From Paraburkholderia nodosa DSM 21604 (GTDB lineage Bacteria; Pseudomonadota; Gammaproteobacteria; Burkholderiales; Burkholderiaceae), in contig NZ_JAFA01000012.1 in assembly GCF_000519185.1 (NCBI RefSeq), positions 197,139 to 239,395 on the forward strand: a DNA stretch of 42,257 nucleotides, in the 5' to 3' direction. Shown here piece by piece: positions 1 to 6,852 of this stretch. The notes under the pieces are model-generated. The model worked only from the letters and a program-made list of their open reading frames with translations. It ran no database searches and was not told the DNA's origin. The translations under genes and the position numbers were made by a program. The first letter of the stretch is position 1. Each line of letters opens with the position of its first letter.

Positions 1-608
1 ACCATCACCGTGGTGGCGGCCGCGCCCAGCAGGAAGGTCACGCCGAGCCAGCGCAGCAGGCTGTCGTAGAACTCGGCGCGCACGTCGTCCATGTACATGC
101 CCGTCGTGATCACCCAGTCCCACGGGGCAAAACGGCGGGCGAAGCTCGTCTTGGGCACGGGCTCCGTATGGCCGGGCTTGGTCCAGAGGTAATCGAGGAA
201 GCCGCCGTTCGCGCCGTTCGCCGCATTCACGAGCTCGGTGAACACGTGGGTGCCCGCGGCGTCGGTGAAGTCGCTCAGCTGCTTGCCGTCGAGCTCGGGC
301 TTGATCGGATGCATGAGCATGACCGCTTGTGAGTTGTCGACGCTCATATAGCCGTCGGTGCCGTAGCGGATCGAGCCGATCACGGCGAGCGCCTGCTTCT
401 GCGCGTCGGCTTCGGCCAGCACGTTACGTTGGGAAAGGCCGTAGTAGTGGTTCGCGATGCTCATCGCCTCCTCGACGAGCATCGTGAGCTGCGCGCGCCG
501 CTCGCGGATCATCGCTTCGCGGCTTTGCCACGCACCAAAGGCGACGATTAACAGCAGGCCGATCCAGAGGATCGCGATCATCGAGCGAAGCCTTTTATTG
601 AGTGTCAT
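1..608 (-). CDS. Methyl-accepting chemotaxis protein, N-terminal part (cut by window edge)
   Basis: The minus-strand frame opens at ATG 608-606 and runs off the left edge, so about 202 residues are visible. It starts with a short basic cytoplasmic segment (MTLNKRLRSM), then a membrane segment at about residues 9-26. A periplasmic region of about 150 residues follows, with features of a single-Cache (sCache_2) ligand domain: aromatic NHYYGL, then IRYGTDGYMSVDN and FAPWDWVITTGMYMDD. A second membrane segment begins near residue 185. sCache_2 domains of chemoreceptors commonly bind small organic acids (family knowledge). The HAMP and signalling domains lie outside the window. The gene sits 66 bp after the alpha/beta hydrolase on the same strand and may be read from the same transcript, which would fit a receptor for the substrate of this cluster (inference). 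A sensor kinase with the same sensory domain cannot be fully excluded. Confidence 0.85.
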   Translation of the reverse strand, partial: MTLNKRLRSMIAILWIGLLLIVAFGAWQSREAMIRERRAQLTMLVEEAMSIANHYYGLSQRNVLAEADAQKQALAVIGSIRYGTDGYMSVDNSQAVMLMHPIKPELDGKQLSDFTDAAGTHVFTELVNAANGANGGFLDYLWTKPGHTEPVPKTSFARRFAPWDWVITTGMYMDDVRAEFYDSLLRWLGVTFLLGAAATTVM

Positions 609-674
609 GTTCTGTATGGTCGGTTGGATATTGTTGTCATTGGCTTCCTCTCCACCGTCGTGCCGAAACCGACC

Positions 675-1568
675 TCACATGGACCGCTCGATGAACGGCA
701 AGATCGCCTCGTTGAACGCTTCGTTGCGATCGCCGGCAATCATGTGACCGGCACCACGCACAAGGCCGATCTCCAGTTGCGGCAATGCCTCGCGCAACTC
801 TTCGATGCCCTCGCGGCCCACCACGTCGCTTTGCGCAGCCACCACGAGCAAGGCGGGGATCGTCACGCTTTGGCATGTCTGGAGCACCCTCGCTGCGTGA
901 CGTTCCCGCGAGGGCTTGTCACGTCGTTCGAAAAAGCTCGGATCCCAGTGCCAGTAGAGGCGTCCATCCTCTCTCCAGCGCAGGTTTTTCATCAAGCCCT
1001 GGGGATTGCTCGGGCGCGGGCGGTGGGGGTTGTAGGCGGCGACGGCGTTGGAGGCTTCCTCTAAGTTGGCAAAGCCGTTTCGATGTCCATTCAGGAAGTC
1101 ATGCACGCGCTTCAAGCCTTCCGGTTCGACGCGTGGTGCAATGTCGACCAGGACCATCGCGCGGGCGTACCCGGCCTGCGCGCGGCCAATCGAGTGCAGT
1201 GCGGTCATGCCGCCCATCGATGCACCGACGATCACAGGGGCGCCGCCCAAGTGGCGCACGACGGAATCGAGATCGTCGGCCAGGCGTTCGTACGAATAGT
1301 CGGACTGCGGCGACCAGGCGCTTTCGCCGTGGCCGCGCGCATCGTAGGCGAGCGCATGGTAGCCGAGCGCGCCGAGCGTGGCCACCGTGCCACGCCAGGA
1401 ATGGCGCGTCTGACCCGCGCCATGCAGCAGGACCACACCGGGCTGGCCGCGTTCTCCGGCAACGCTGGCGGCGAGCCTGAGCCCGTCGCCAGCGGCGATT
1501 TGCTCGTCGCGCAGCGGCGCAGTTGACGAGTCGGGGCGACTTTCGTCCATCTGCGGCGCTCCCGTCAT
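675..1568 (-). CDS. Alpha/beta hydrolase
   Basis: This 297-residue protein has the alpha/beta-hydrolase fold. It shows the oxyanion HG motif at 49-50 (VVLLHGAGQ), DARGHG at 76-81, the nucleophile elbow GASMGG with Ser117, a likely acid Asp248 (AAQSDVVG) and His275 (GAGHM). The family includes C-C bond hydrolases, esterases, lactonases and thioesterases; the sequence alone does not decide between them. The ATG overlaps the stop of the upstream FAA-hydrolase gene by four bases (ATGA), so the two are translationally coupled. It is the last gene of a three-gene operon (CoA-transferase, FAA hydrolase, this). A role in hydrolysing a CoA ester, lactone or ring-cleavage product is plausible but inferred. 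Confidence 0.88.
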   Translation of the reverse strand: MTGAPQMDESRPDSSTAPLRDEQIAAGDGLRLAASVAGERGQPGVVLLHGAGQTRHSWRGTVATLGALGYHALAYDARGHGESAWSPQSDYSYERLADDLDSVVRHLGGAPVIVGASMGGMTALHSIGRAQAGYARAMVLVDIAPRVEPEGLKRVHDFLNGHRNGFANLEEASNAVAAYNPHRPRPSNPQGLMKNLRWREDGRLYWHWDPSFFERRDKPSRERHAARVLQTCQSVTIPALLVVAAQSDVVGREGIEELREALPQLEIGLVRGAGHMIAGDRNEAFNEAILPFIERSM

Positions 1569-2482
1569 GGCGTCGAGACGGAGGCGGGATCGGGCTGGGT
1601 GCGCGACTTGTCCCAGACCGGATGGCCGCCGTTCTCGCCCTGTATGACGTCAAGTGTCATTGAACCGACGTGTGCGATTTCGATGACGACCTTGTCGCCA
1701 CCCGTGATCGGGCCTACGCCGGCGGGCGTGCCCGACGCGATGATGTCGCCCGGATGGAGCGTCATGACGGCCGACGCCATGCGAATCATCTCGGGAATAT
1801 CGACGATCAGGTCACGCGTGCTGGCTTGCTGACGCAGCTCGCCATTGACCGTGAGCCGCAGATCGATCGCCGTGTGATCGGGCACCTCGTCTGCTGTGAC
1901 GATCCACGGGCCGACCGGGCAGAACGTGTCATAGGATTTGCGCATCACGCGCTCTTCCTTGCCACGCACCACCACGTCGATGAGGCAGGCATAGCCGAAT
2001 ACGTGTTCGAGTGCCTGCTCTCGGGTGATTTGCCGTCCTCCCTTGCCGATGATGACGGCGAGTTCACACTCGTGGTGAATCTGCCGTTCGGGAATATTTG
2101 GCAGTACGATTGGTTCTGCAGGACCGCTCAGGCTCGAATTGGCCTTGAGGAAGAAGCCCTGGCCATCTGCCTTGAACGGTGAGATGAGACCGGTGCCGCG
2201 CTTCATCTCCTCGACGTGCGCGTGATAGTTGGCCGGGAACGCGATCACCTTGTTTGGCCACGCGATGGGCGTTTCGAGGTGCACCCGCTCGAGAGGCTTG
2301 CGTGGCGCGTTCTCGGCCAGCGCGGCGAGGCGCGCCTTGAGTGAAGGAAAGCGTTCGATCACGTGCAGCATGCCGACGGGAGGCCACGCGCCGGGCGTGA
2401 CGTTGACTTCGCCGGTGATGTCGATGATGTCGTCGCCGTTCACGAGGCCGATCCGGCCGCCGTCGAAACTCGCGAGTTTCAT
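1565..2482 (-). CDS. Fumarylacetoacetate hydrolase family protein (copy 1)
   Basis: This 305-residue protein has the FAH fold. Visible family blocks are NKVIAFPANYHAH (77-89), SLSGPAEPIVLP, HHECELAVIIGK with likely metal ligands Glu138 and Glu140, Asp169 in CLIDVVVRG, and PGDIIASGTPAGVG near the C-terminus. Family members hydrolyse or decarboxylate beta-diketo acids such as fumarylpyruvate, acylpyruvates or oxaloacetate using Mg2+ or Mn2+. It is a close paralogue of the protein at 31083-31994, sharing long blocks such as WPNKVIAFPANYHAH and RGKEERVMRKS. It lies 49 bp downstream of the CoA-transferase and overlaps the next gene by 4 bp. AGGA precedes the ATG. The exact substrate is unknown. 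Confidence 0.9.
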   Translation of the reverse strand: MKLASFDGGRIGLVNGDDIIDITGEVNVTPGAWPPVGMLHVIERFPSLKARLAALAENAPRKPLERVHLETPIAWPNKVIAFPANYHAHVEEMKRGTGLISPFKADGQGFFLKANSSLSGPAEPIVLPNIPERQIHHECELAVIIGKGGRQITREQALEHVFGYACLIDVVVRGKEERVMRKSYDTFCPVGPWIVTADEVPDHTAIDLRLTVNGELRQQASTRDLIVDIPEMIRMASAVMTLHPGDIIASGTPAGVGPITGGDKVVIEIAHVGSMTLDVIQGENGGHPVWDKSRTQPDPASVSTP

Positions 2483-2531
2483 ATTGGATTCCTATGGACT
2501 GGAAAGAAGGTTGTAAAAGAAATCAAAATAT

Positions 2532-3659
2532 TCAGATTTCGGAGTCGTGCTCGCCGATCGACGGCGGCCCGAATCGCGCGGCGAGGCGCCGGTCGTCGAA
2601 CGTCGCCGGATAACGCGCCGTGCGGATCGGGCCGACCGGCGAGGACACGAACTCGAACACCCGGTTATGGTTCACCTGGGCGTCGTTCAGGTAGTCATCA
2701 AGCGAAAAGACCGGCGCGGCGGGGACGTCGAGCGACTCGAAGCGGTCGAGCCAGAAGGCCGTGTCGCGCGTCTTGACGACTTCGCCCACGCGGCGGAAGA
2801 ACTCCTCGGCCATCGCGACGGGATCGGTCATCTGCTTGAAATCGGTTTTCCATTCGGGACGGTCGATGGCGTTGAGCGTCTTCGACATCTGCGCACCGTT
2901 CGCCGGAGAGATCACGACATGTCCGTCCGACGTCTCCAGTACCTGCGAAGCAGGCGGCTTCCACGCGGAGGTGTCGCCGTCGAACGTGCGGTGCTGGTAC
3001 ATATCGGGGAAGTTGAAATAGCCCATGACATCAAGCATGGGCAGCTTCAGGTGCGCGCCCGCGCCGGTCTTCTCGCGCTCGTAGAGCGCGGCGAGAATGG
3101 CCTGAGCGCCGAACGTGCCGGTGATCTTGTCGACCATGTTGAATGGCGTGACGGATGGCTTGCCGTTGCGTCCTTCGGCAGCAACGATACCGGTGCGACC
3201 CTGGATGAGCGAATCGAACGCGGGAGCATTGGCAAGCGCGCCGGTGTCACCGAATCCGTTGATCGACAAGCGCACGAGACGGGGATTGAGCGCCGCAAGG
3301 ACGTCCTGGCCGAGACCGAGCGATGTGGCGACGCGCGGGCGCCAGTTCTCCACCAGCACGTCAGCATGCACAATCAACTCCTTCACTCGCGCGACGCCTT
3401 CTTCGGTTTTCAGGTCGATGACGACGCTGCGCTTGCCGCGGTTTGCGTTGGTCCATGATGCGCCGAACCCGCCGCGGTTATGGCCGAACTTGCGAAAGCC
3501 GTCTCCGCCGGGGGGCTCGACCTTGATGACGTCGGCGCCCAGGTCGGAAAGCATCATCGCGGCGAACGGGCCGGTCAGGAAGCTCGATGTTTCGATGACG
3601 GTTACGCCGTCGAGGGGACGCTTGCGCGCGGTTGCGGCGGGGTAGGTGGTTTCTGGCAT
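2532..3659 (-). CDS. CaiB/BaiF family III CoA-transferase (copy 1 of 6)
   Basis: This 375-residue protein matches the family III CoA-transferase length. It has the N-terminal block TGPFAAMMLSDLGADVIKVEPPGGD (about 29-53), NRGKRSVVIDLK (73-84) and LVENWRPRV (102-110). Asp177 in NMVDKITG sits where the family keeps the Asp that forms acyl-anhydride and CoA-thioester intermediates. Enzymes of this family move CoA between carboxylates without ATP; some racemise 2-methylacyl-CoA. It is the first gene of the minus-strand operon with the FAA hydrolase and alpha/beta hydrolase, and has its own promoter and operator at 3705-3762. It is most like the copy at 20061-21179 (shared WTNxNRGKRSV and a conserved FGH segment). 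Confidence 0.92.
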   Translation of the reverse strand: MPETTYPAATARKRPLDGVTVIETSSFLTGPFAAMMLSDLGADVIKVEPPGGDGFRKFGHNRGGFGASWTNANRGKRSVVIDLKTEEGVARVKELIVHADVLVENWRPRVATSLGLGQDVLAALNPRLVRLSINGFGDTGALANAPAFDSLIQGRTGIVAAEGRNGKPSVTPFNMVDKITGTFGAQAILAALYEREKTGAGAHLKLPMLDVMGYFNFPDMYQHRTFDGDTSAWKPPASQVLETSDGHVVISPANGAQMSKTLNAIDRPEWKTDFKQMTDPVAMAEEFFRRVGEVVKTRDTAFWLDRFESLDVPAAPVFSLDDYLNDAQVNHNRVFEFVSSPVGPIRTARYPATFDDRRLAARFGPPSIGEHDSEI

Positions 3660-3704
3660 CTGATGGCTCCGGATAGGACGGTGCGTTCGCCTCGCCCGAG
3701 AATG

Positions 3705-3762
3705 TCATTGGTTCAACCGTTGATATTTGCACTATGTTGAGCGGAGCAATGCGGGATGTCAA
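3705..3762 (-). promoter_or_regulatory. Sigma-70 promoter and TGG-N5-CC operator before the CoA-transferase operon
   Basis: On the minus strand a perfect -35 hexamer TTGACA lies at 3762-3757. The -10 is less certain: CAACAT at 17 bp or CATAGT at 20 bp. Just downstream, read on the plus strand at 3705-3726, is TCATTGGTTCAACCGTTGAT, with a GGTT-C-AACC inverted repeat. The spacing ATTGGT-N3-ACC matches operators of FadR/PdhR-type GntR regulators (family knowledge). Similar sites occur at 5141-5174 and 6511-6532. Its place over or after the start site suggests repression. No GntR gene is in the window. Confidence 0.6.
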
Positions 3763-3777
3763 GCGGACGTTTGAATG

Positions 3778-3805
3778 AAAAAAGGCCGACATGGATAGCC
3801 GGCCT
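3778..3805 (-). terminator. Rho-independent terminator of porin 1
   Basis: Read on the minus strand, an 8-bp stem AGGCCGGC / GTCGGCCT (one G-T pair) with a 7-nt loop is followed directly by six T residues. It lies 25 bp after the porin 1 stop codon and before the CoA-transferase promoter, so it separates the two transcription units. Confidence 0.85.
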
Positions 3806-3829
3806 CGAGTTTCGTGCATCACTTGAGGC

Positions 3830-5062
3830 TTAGAACTTGTGTCGAATGCCGATCCGTGCAACGAACTGGCTTTGGTTGTTTGCGGGCGTTAGCGTGACGA
3901 TATAGGGCACGGCAGCCTGCCTTGTGGAGTCCTCGCCGGCGGCCTTCATCCACGCGGCCGCGAGATAGACGTCGGTGCGCTTCGAGAGGAAGTAGTCAAG
4001 CATAGCGTTGATCGTCTGATAGCTGGCGCTCTTCTTGCCGTCTATCGCGCCACCGCGTAGATAGTTATAAGCGGCGCCGGCGAACAACACAGGCGTGATG
4101 TAGTAACCGGCATAGATGTTGTAGTTATTGAATGCCGCGTTGCCGGTATAACCGAACGGGTTGGTGAGCGAGAGCGTGCCGGAAGCCGGATCGTTGAGGT
4201 CCTGGAAGCGAATGTTCGAGTAGCCGAGCCCCACGGTGAGCGATCCCAATGCGTACTGAGCGGCCGCCGCTGCGATCTGTAGCGTGCGGGCGGAGGCGAA
4301 CCCGCCGTAAATCGGATTGACCTGCACACCGCTCGTTGCGCCGAGGTTGTTGGCAGTCGTCGAACTGCTCGCGTTGTTGCCGTAGAACGATTGATTGGGG
4401 TTGTTGATATGCATGTAGCCTGCCGCAAGGGCAAGCGAGCCAGACTCGTAGTGCGCGCCGACCGACCAGATGCTGTTGCGGCCAAACGACCCCGCAACGC
4501 CGCCGAAGCTATAGAGACCCGTGAGCGTCACGCCGGCGAAACTGGGGCTCGTGTATTTGATCGAATTGTTGATGCGCTGCGAGTCGGCAACGTTGTCGAT
4601 ATCGCCCGGATGGTCGGCAAACGCACCGCCGGCGTAGGTACCGGCCTGCATTGGGCCGATCACGTCGACGATTGAATCATATTGACGTCCGAGCGTGACT
4701 TTGCCCCAGTGTTGCGAGCTGAGCCCGACGAAGGCCTGTCGTCCAAAGAACGTGTTGCCTTGTTGAAAGCGCCCCGTGCCGACGTCAAAGCCGTTCTCGA
4801 GCACGAACACGGCGGCATAGCCGCCGCCGAGATCCTCGTTGCCGCGCAGGCCCCAACGCGACGCCTGGAGAACGCCTGACGACATCGACCATACCGGGCC
4901 GCCAGTGCGACCCTTGGCAGTGCCGGGGGCAGCCGTTTGCACGTTGTTCACATAGTTGATGCCCTCATCGAGCAAACCGTAGAGCGTCACGTTGCTTTGC
5001 GCGCAGGCGCTGCTTGCGACGCCTAGCGCAAGCATGCTCAACAGGGGTTTTCCAAGCCTCAA
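3830..5062 (-). CDS. Gram-negative outer-membrane porin (porin 1)
   Basis: This is a 410-residue general porin of the Burkholderia OmpC-like type. A signal peptide covers residues 1-21 (cleavage likely SACA|QSNV), then QSNVTLYGLLDEGINYV and a beta-barrel of alternating aromatic and polar strands, ending in Phe (ARIGIRHKF) as needed for outer-membrane assembly. The start is TTG at 5062-5060, supported by GGAG eight bases upstream and by signal-peptide length; no in-frame ATG gives a better N-terminus. It is a close paralogue of porin 2 (27771-29003), of equal length and with the same TTG start. It is a single-gene unit with its own promoter/operator (5141-5198) and terminator (3778-3805). It probably lets the anionic substrate into the periplasm (inference). 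Confidence 0.95.
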   Translation of the reverse strand: MRLGKPLLSMLALGVASSACAQSNVTLYGLLDEGINYVNNVQTAAPGTAKGRTGGPVWSMSSGVLQASRWGLRGNEDLGGGYAAVFVLENGFDVGTGRFQQGNTFFGRQAFVGLSSQHWGKVTLGRQYDSIVDVIGPMQAGTYAGGAFADHPGDIDNVADSQRINNSIKYTSPSFAGVTLTGLYSFGGVAGSFGRNSIWSVGAHYESGSLALAAGYMHINNPNQSFYGNNASSSTTANNLGATSGVQVNPIYGGFASARTLQIAAAAAQYALGSLTVGLGYSNIRFQDLNDPASGTLSLTNPFGYTGNAAFNNYNIYAGYYITPVLFAGAAYNYLRGGAIDGKKSASYQTINAMLDYFLSKRTDVYLAAAWMKAAGEDSTRQAAVPYIVTLTPANNQSQFVARIGIRHKF

Positions 5063-5140
5063 GTTCGTCTCCTCGTATGGAAATGATCGCCAAACCGGGT
5101 AAATTGTTCACTGCTTTGATGTCGTCAGACATTTGGCTCA

Positions 5141-5198
5141 ATAGTTCATTGGATGAACCATTGGATTGAACTATCGAGGAGACGGTTTTCGCTGTCAA
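5141..5198 (-). promoter_or_regulatory. Promoter and double operator of porin 1
   Basis: On the minus strand: -35 TTGACA at 5198-5193, a 17-bp spacer, and -10 GATAGT at 5175-5170. Overlapping the -10 and running downstream is a 34-bp element (5141-5174) with 8-bp inverted ends ATAGTTCA/TGAACTAT. Inside it TGGATGAACCA (5150-5160) fits the TGG-N5-CCA pattern, and a second CATTGG half-site follows. Position and symmetry suggest a repressor site like those at 3705 and 6511. Confidence 0.65.
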
Positions 5199-5280
5199 AC
5201 GAGAACAAACCCTAATTGCTGCCCTTTTTCGTGTTGACGCCACAGGGCGCAGCATCGCGGCACGGCACTCTCGGTCGTTG

Positions 5281-6498
5281 CTACGCAACGGAGCCCTGAT
5301 CGGCTGGCTGAACCACTCGCGGCACGGCTTTGAACGATGCCCACGCAATAGCACTCGACACGATCAGCGCGACGATCATCGAGAGCATGGGATTGGAGGG
5401 CACGAGCCCCACGGCTGCAGTGCAGAGTGCGCCATAGCCCATTTGCAGGCAGCCATACAGGCCGGCCGCTGCACCCACCACACCGGGCTCGACGTCGAGC
5501 GCGCTGCTGATCGCGAAAGGACTGGACAGCCCGGTCGCGAAGAACATCACGATCATCGGCGCCATCACGGCTGCTACCGTGAGCGTGTCGAAATACCACG
5601 ACACGAGCAGGCTCGCCGATGCCGCCCCCATGATGAGGCTTGCCGAGATGAGCGCCGTGCGTGCGGACACCTTGCCGGCGAGCCGCTTTGCCGTACTTTG
5701 TCCGCTCGCGAGCCCGACCACCAGCGAGAAGTACGCGAAGCCGAACGCCTGTGTGGAGAGCCCGAGCTTTGCTTCGAGAATGAATGGCGAGGCGGAGAGA
5801 AACGCATAGATGCCGGTCGTGGCGCTCGCGCCGCCAAGGCTGTGCGCAATGAACGCAGGTGAACGCAACAGCTGCAGATAGCTGCGCGCGTAGGCTCCCG
5901 CCTTTACCCCGCGCGAGGCGGCATGCGTTTCCGGTACCCGCAGCCACACGGCGGCCAGGATCAGCACATTGACGGTTGAGAGCGCGAGAAAGATCGGACG
6001 CCAGCCAAGGTGCTCCACGAATTGTGCTCCGATAATCGGTGCAATCGCAGTGGCGACCGCCATCGCTATGCTGAGTGTGGCGAGGCGTCGGATCAGTGTG
6101 GTCGATCCGGAGCTATCCCGCGTGATTGCACGACCGAGCACGAGGCCAGAACAGCCGCCGAGCGCTTGCACGATGCGCGCAAACTCGAGGCTTTTGAGTG
6201 ACGGTGCAAAGGCGGCTGCAAGGCTCGCCACCACGAATAGCGCGAGGCCCCCGAGCAGCACGGGACGACGACCGTAGCGGTCCGAGAGTGGTCCATAGAT
6301 CAGTTGCCCGATCGACAGGCCGATCACATAGAGCGTGATGGTGAGTCCGATGCCTGCCGACGAGGTGTGCAGTTCGCTAGCTGCGAGCGGCAATGCGGGC
6401 ACGAAAACGTGCAGCGGAAAGGTGCCCGAGAGGGTAATGCAAACGAGAATGAAGAGGGACGGAGCGCGAACAGGCGCACGGCTGGTGGAATCACTCAT
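5281..6498 (-). CDS. MFS transporter, Bcr/CflA drug-exporter subfamily
   Basis: This 405-residue inner-membrane protein has about 12 hydrophobic segments. The motif-A loop GPLSDRYGRRPVLL follows TM2, and the N-terminal FPLHVFVPALPLAASEL block is typical of the Bcr/CflA group. Those carriers usually export drugs or small metabolites by proton antiport, so here it may expel substrate or toxic intermediates (inference). It stands alone on the minus strand, 218 bp before porin 1. Upstream it has two stacked control regions: a TTGACG/TATATT promoter with a GntR-like operator (6511-6557), and further out the minus arm of the shared divergent module (6597-6657). Confidence 0.88.
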   Translation of the reverse strand: MSDSTSRAPVRAPSLFILVCITLSGTFPLHVFVPALPLAASELHTSSAGIGLTITLYVIGLSIGQLIYGPLSDRYGRRPVLLGGLALFVVASLAAAFAPSLKSLEFARIVQALGGCSGLVLGRAITRDSSGSTTLIRRLATLSIAMAVATAIAPIIGAQFVEHLGWRPIFLALSTVNVLILAAVWLRVPETHAASRGVKAGAYARSYLQLLRSPAFIAHSLGGASATTGIYAFLSASPFILEAKLGLSTQAFGFAYFSLVVGLASGQSTAKRLAGKVSARTALISASLIMGAASASLLVSWYFDTLTVAAVMAPMIVMFFATGLSSPFAISSALDVEPGVVGAAAGLYGCLQMGYGALCTAAVGLVPSNPMLSMIVALIVSSAIAWASFKAVPRVVQPADQGSVA

Positions 6499-6510
6499 GT
6501 CGTTGAAAGG

Positions 6511-6557
6511 TCATTGGATTAACCATTAATATATGCAGGAGCATCACGACACGTCAA
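6511..6557 (-). promoter_or_regulatory. Proximal promoter and operator of the Bcr/CflA-type MFS gene
   Basis: On the minus strand: -35 TTGACG at 6557-6552, an 18-bp spacer, and -10 TATATT at 6533-6528. The operator TCATTGGATTAACCATTAAT (plus strand, 6511-6530) overlaps the -10 and the start region. It shares the TCATTGG-N-N-N-AACC core with the sites at 3705 and 5147. The ATG lies 12 bp downstream of the operator. Confidence 0.6.
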
Positions 6558-6596
6558 CGTGACTTGTTCGGAACCCGCCCGCACGCTGCCAGTAGC

Positions 6597-6738
6597 AGGA
6601 TACGCACGATGCGTTACCGGGCACTAATACTATTTTCCGATCGAATTGAAGGACGAACTGAAGACTCGAATCAGAGGAATTTCCTCTGAGAACCACGGCA
6701 AAGACTATTGGTCAGCGTCGGCTCGCGGGCGATAGAGT
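6597..6738. promoter_or_regulatory. Shared divergent promoter module A
   Basis: A two-way control region. Minus arm: -10 TATCCT (6602-6597), 19-bp spacer, -35 TTAGTG (6627-6622) within GTATTAG, then 17 nt to a TCGTCCTTC-like box (6648-6657). Plus arm: perfect palindrome CAGAGGAA-T-TTCCTCTG (6672-6688), 17 nt from TCCTCT to CTATTGG (6705-6711), -35 TTGGTC (6708-6713), 19-bp spacer, -10 TAGAGT (6733-6738). The two -35 elements are 80 bp apart. The same layout is seen at 11656-11797 and 29190-29333. It would drive the MFS genes at 6498 (-) and 6853 (+). Confidence 0.7.
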
Positions 6739-6852
6739 GGACCTGTATTGTGTCCGGCGAGATCACGTGCAGATCGACGTTCGAGCGTGGCGCACATGAA
6801 CGGGTATCTGTCTATCGACAAACGCTTCGCTGCGCCCGAAGGGGCAGGTCGA

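Noticed and set aside
618..674. Inverted repeat GGTCGGTT/AACCGACC as a terminator
   Set aside because: The loop is about 41 nt and no T-run follows; listed only as a curiosity in the gap before the chemoreceptor.
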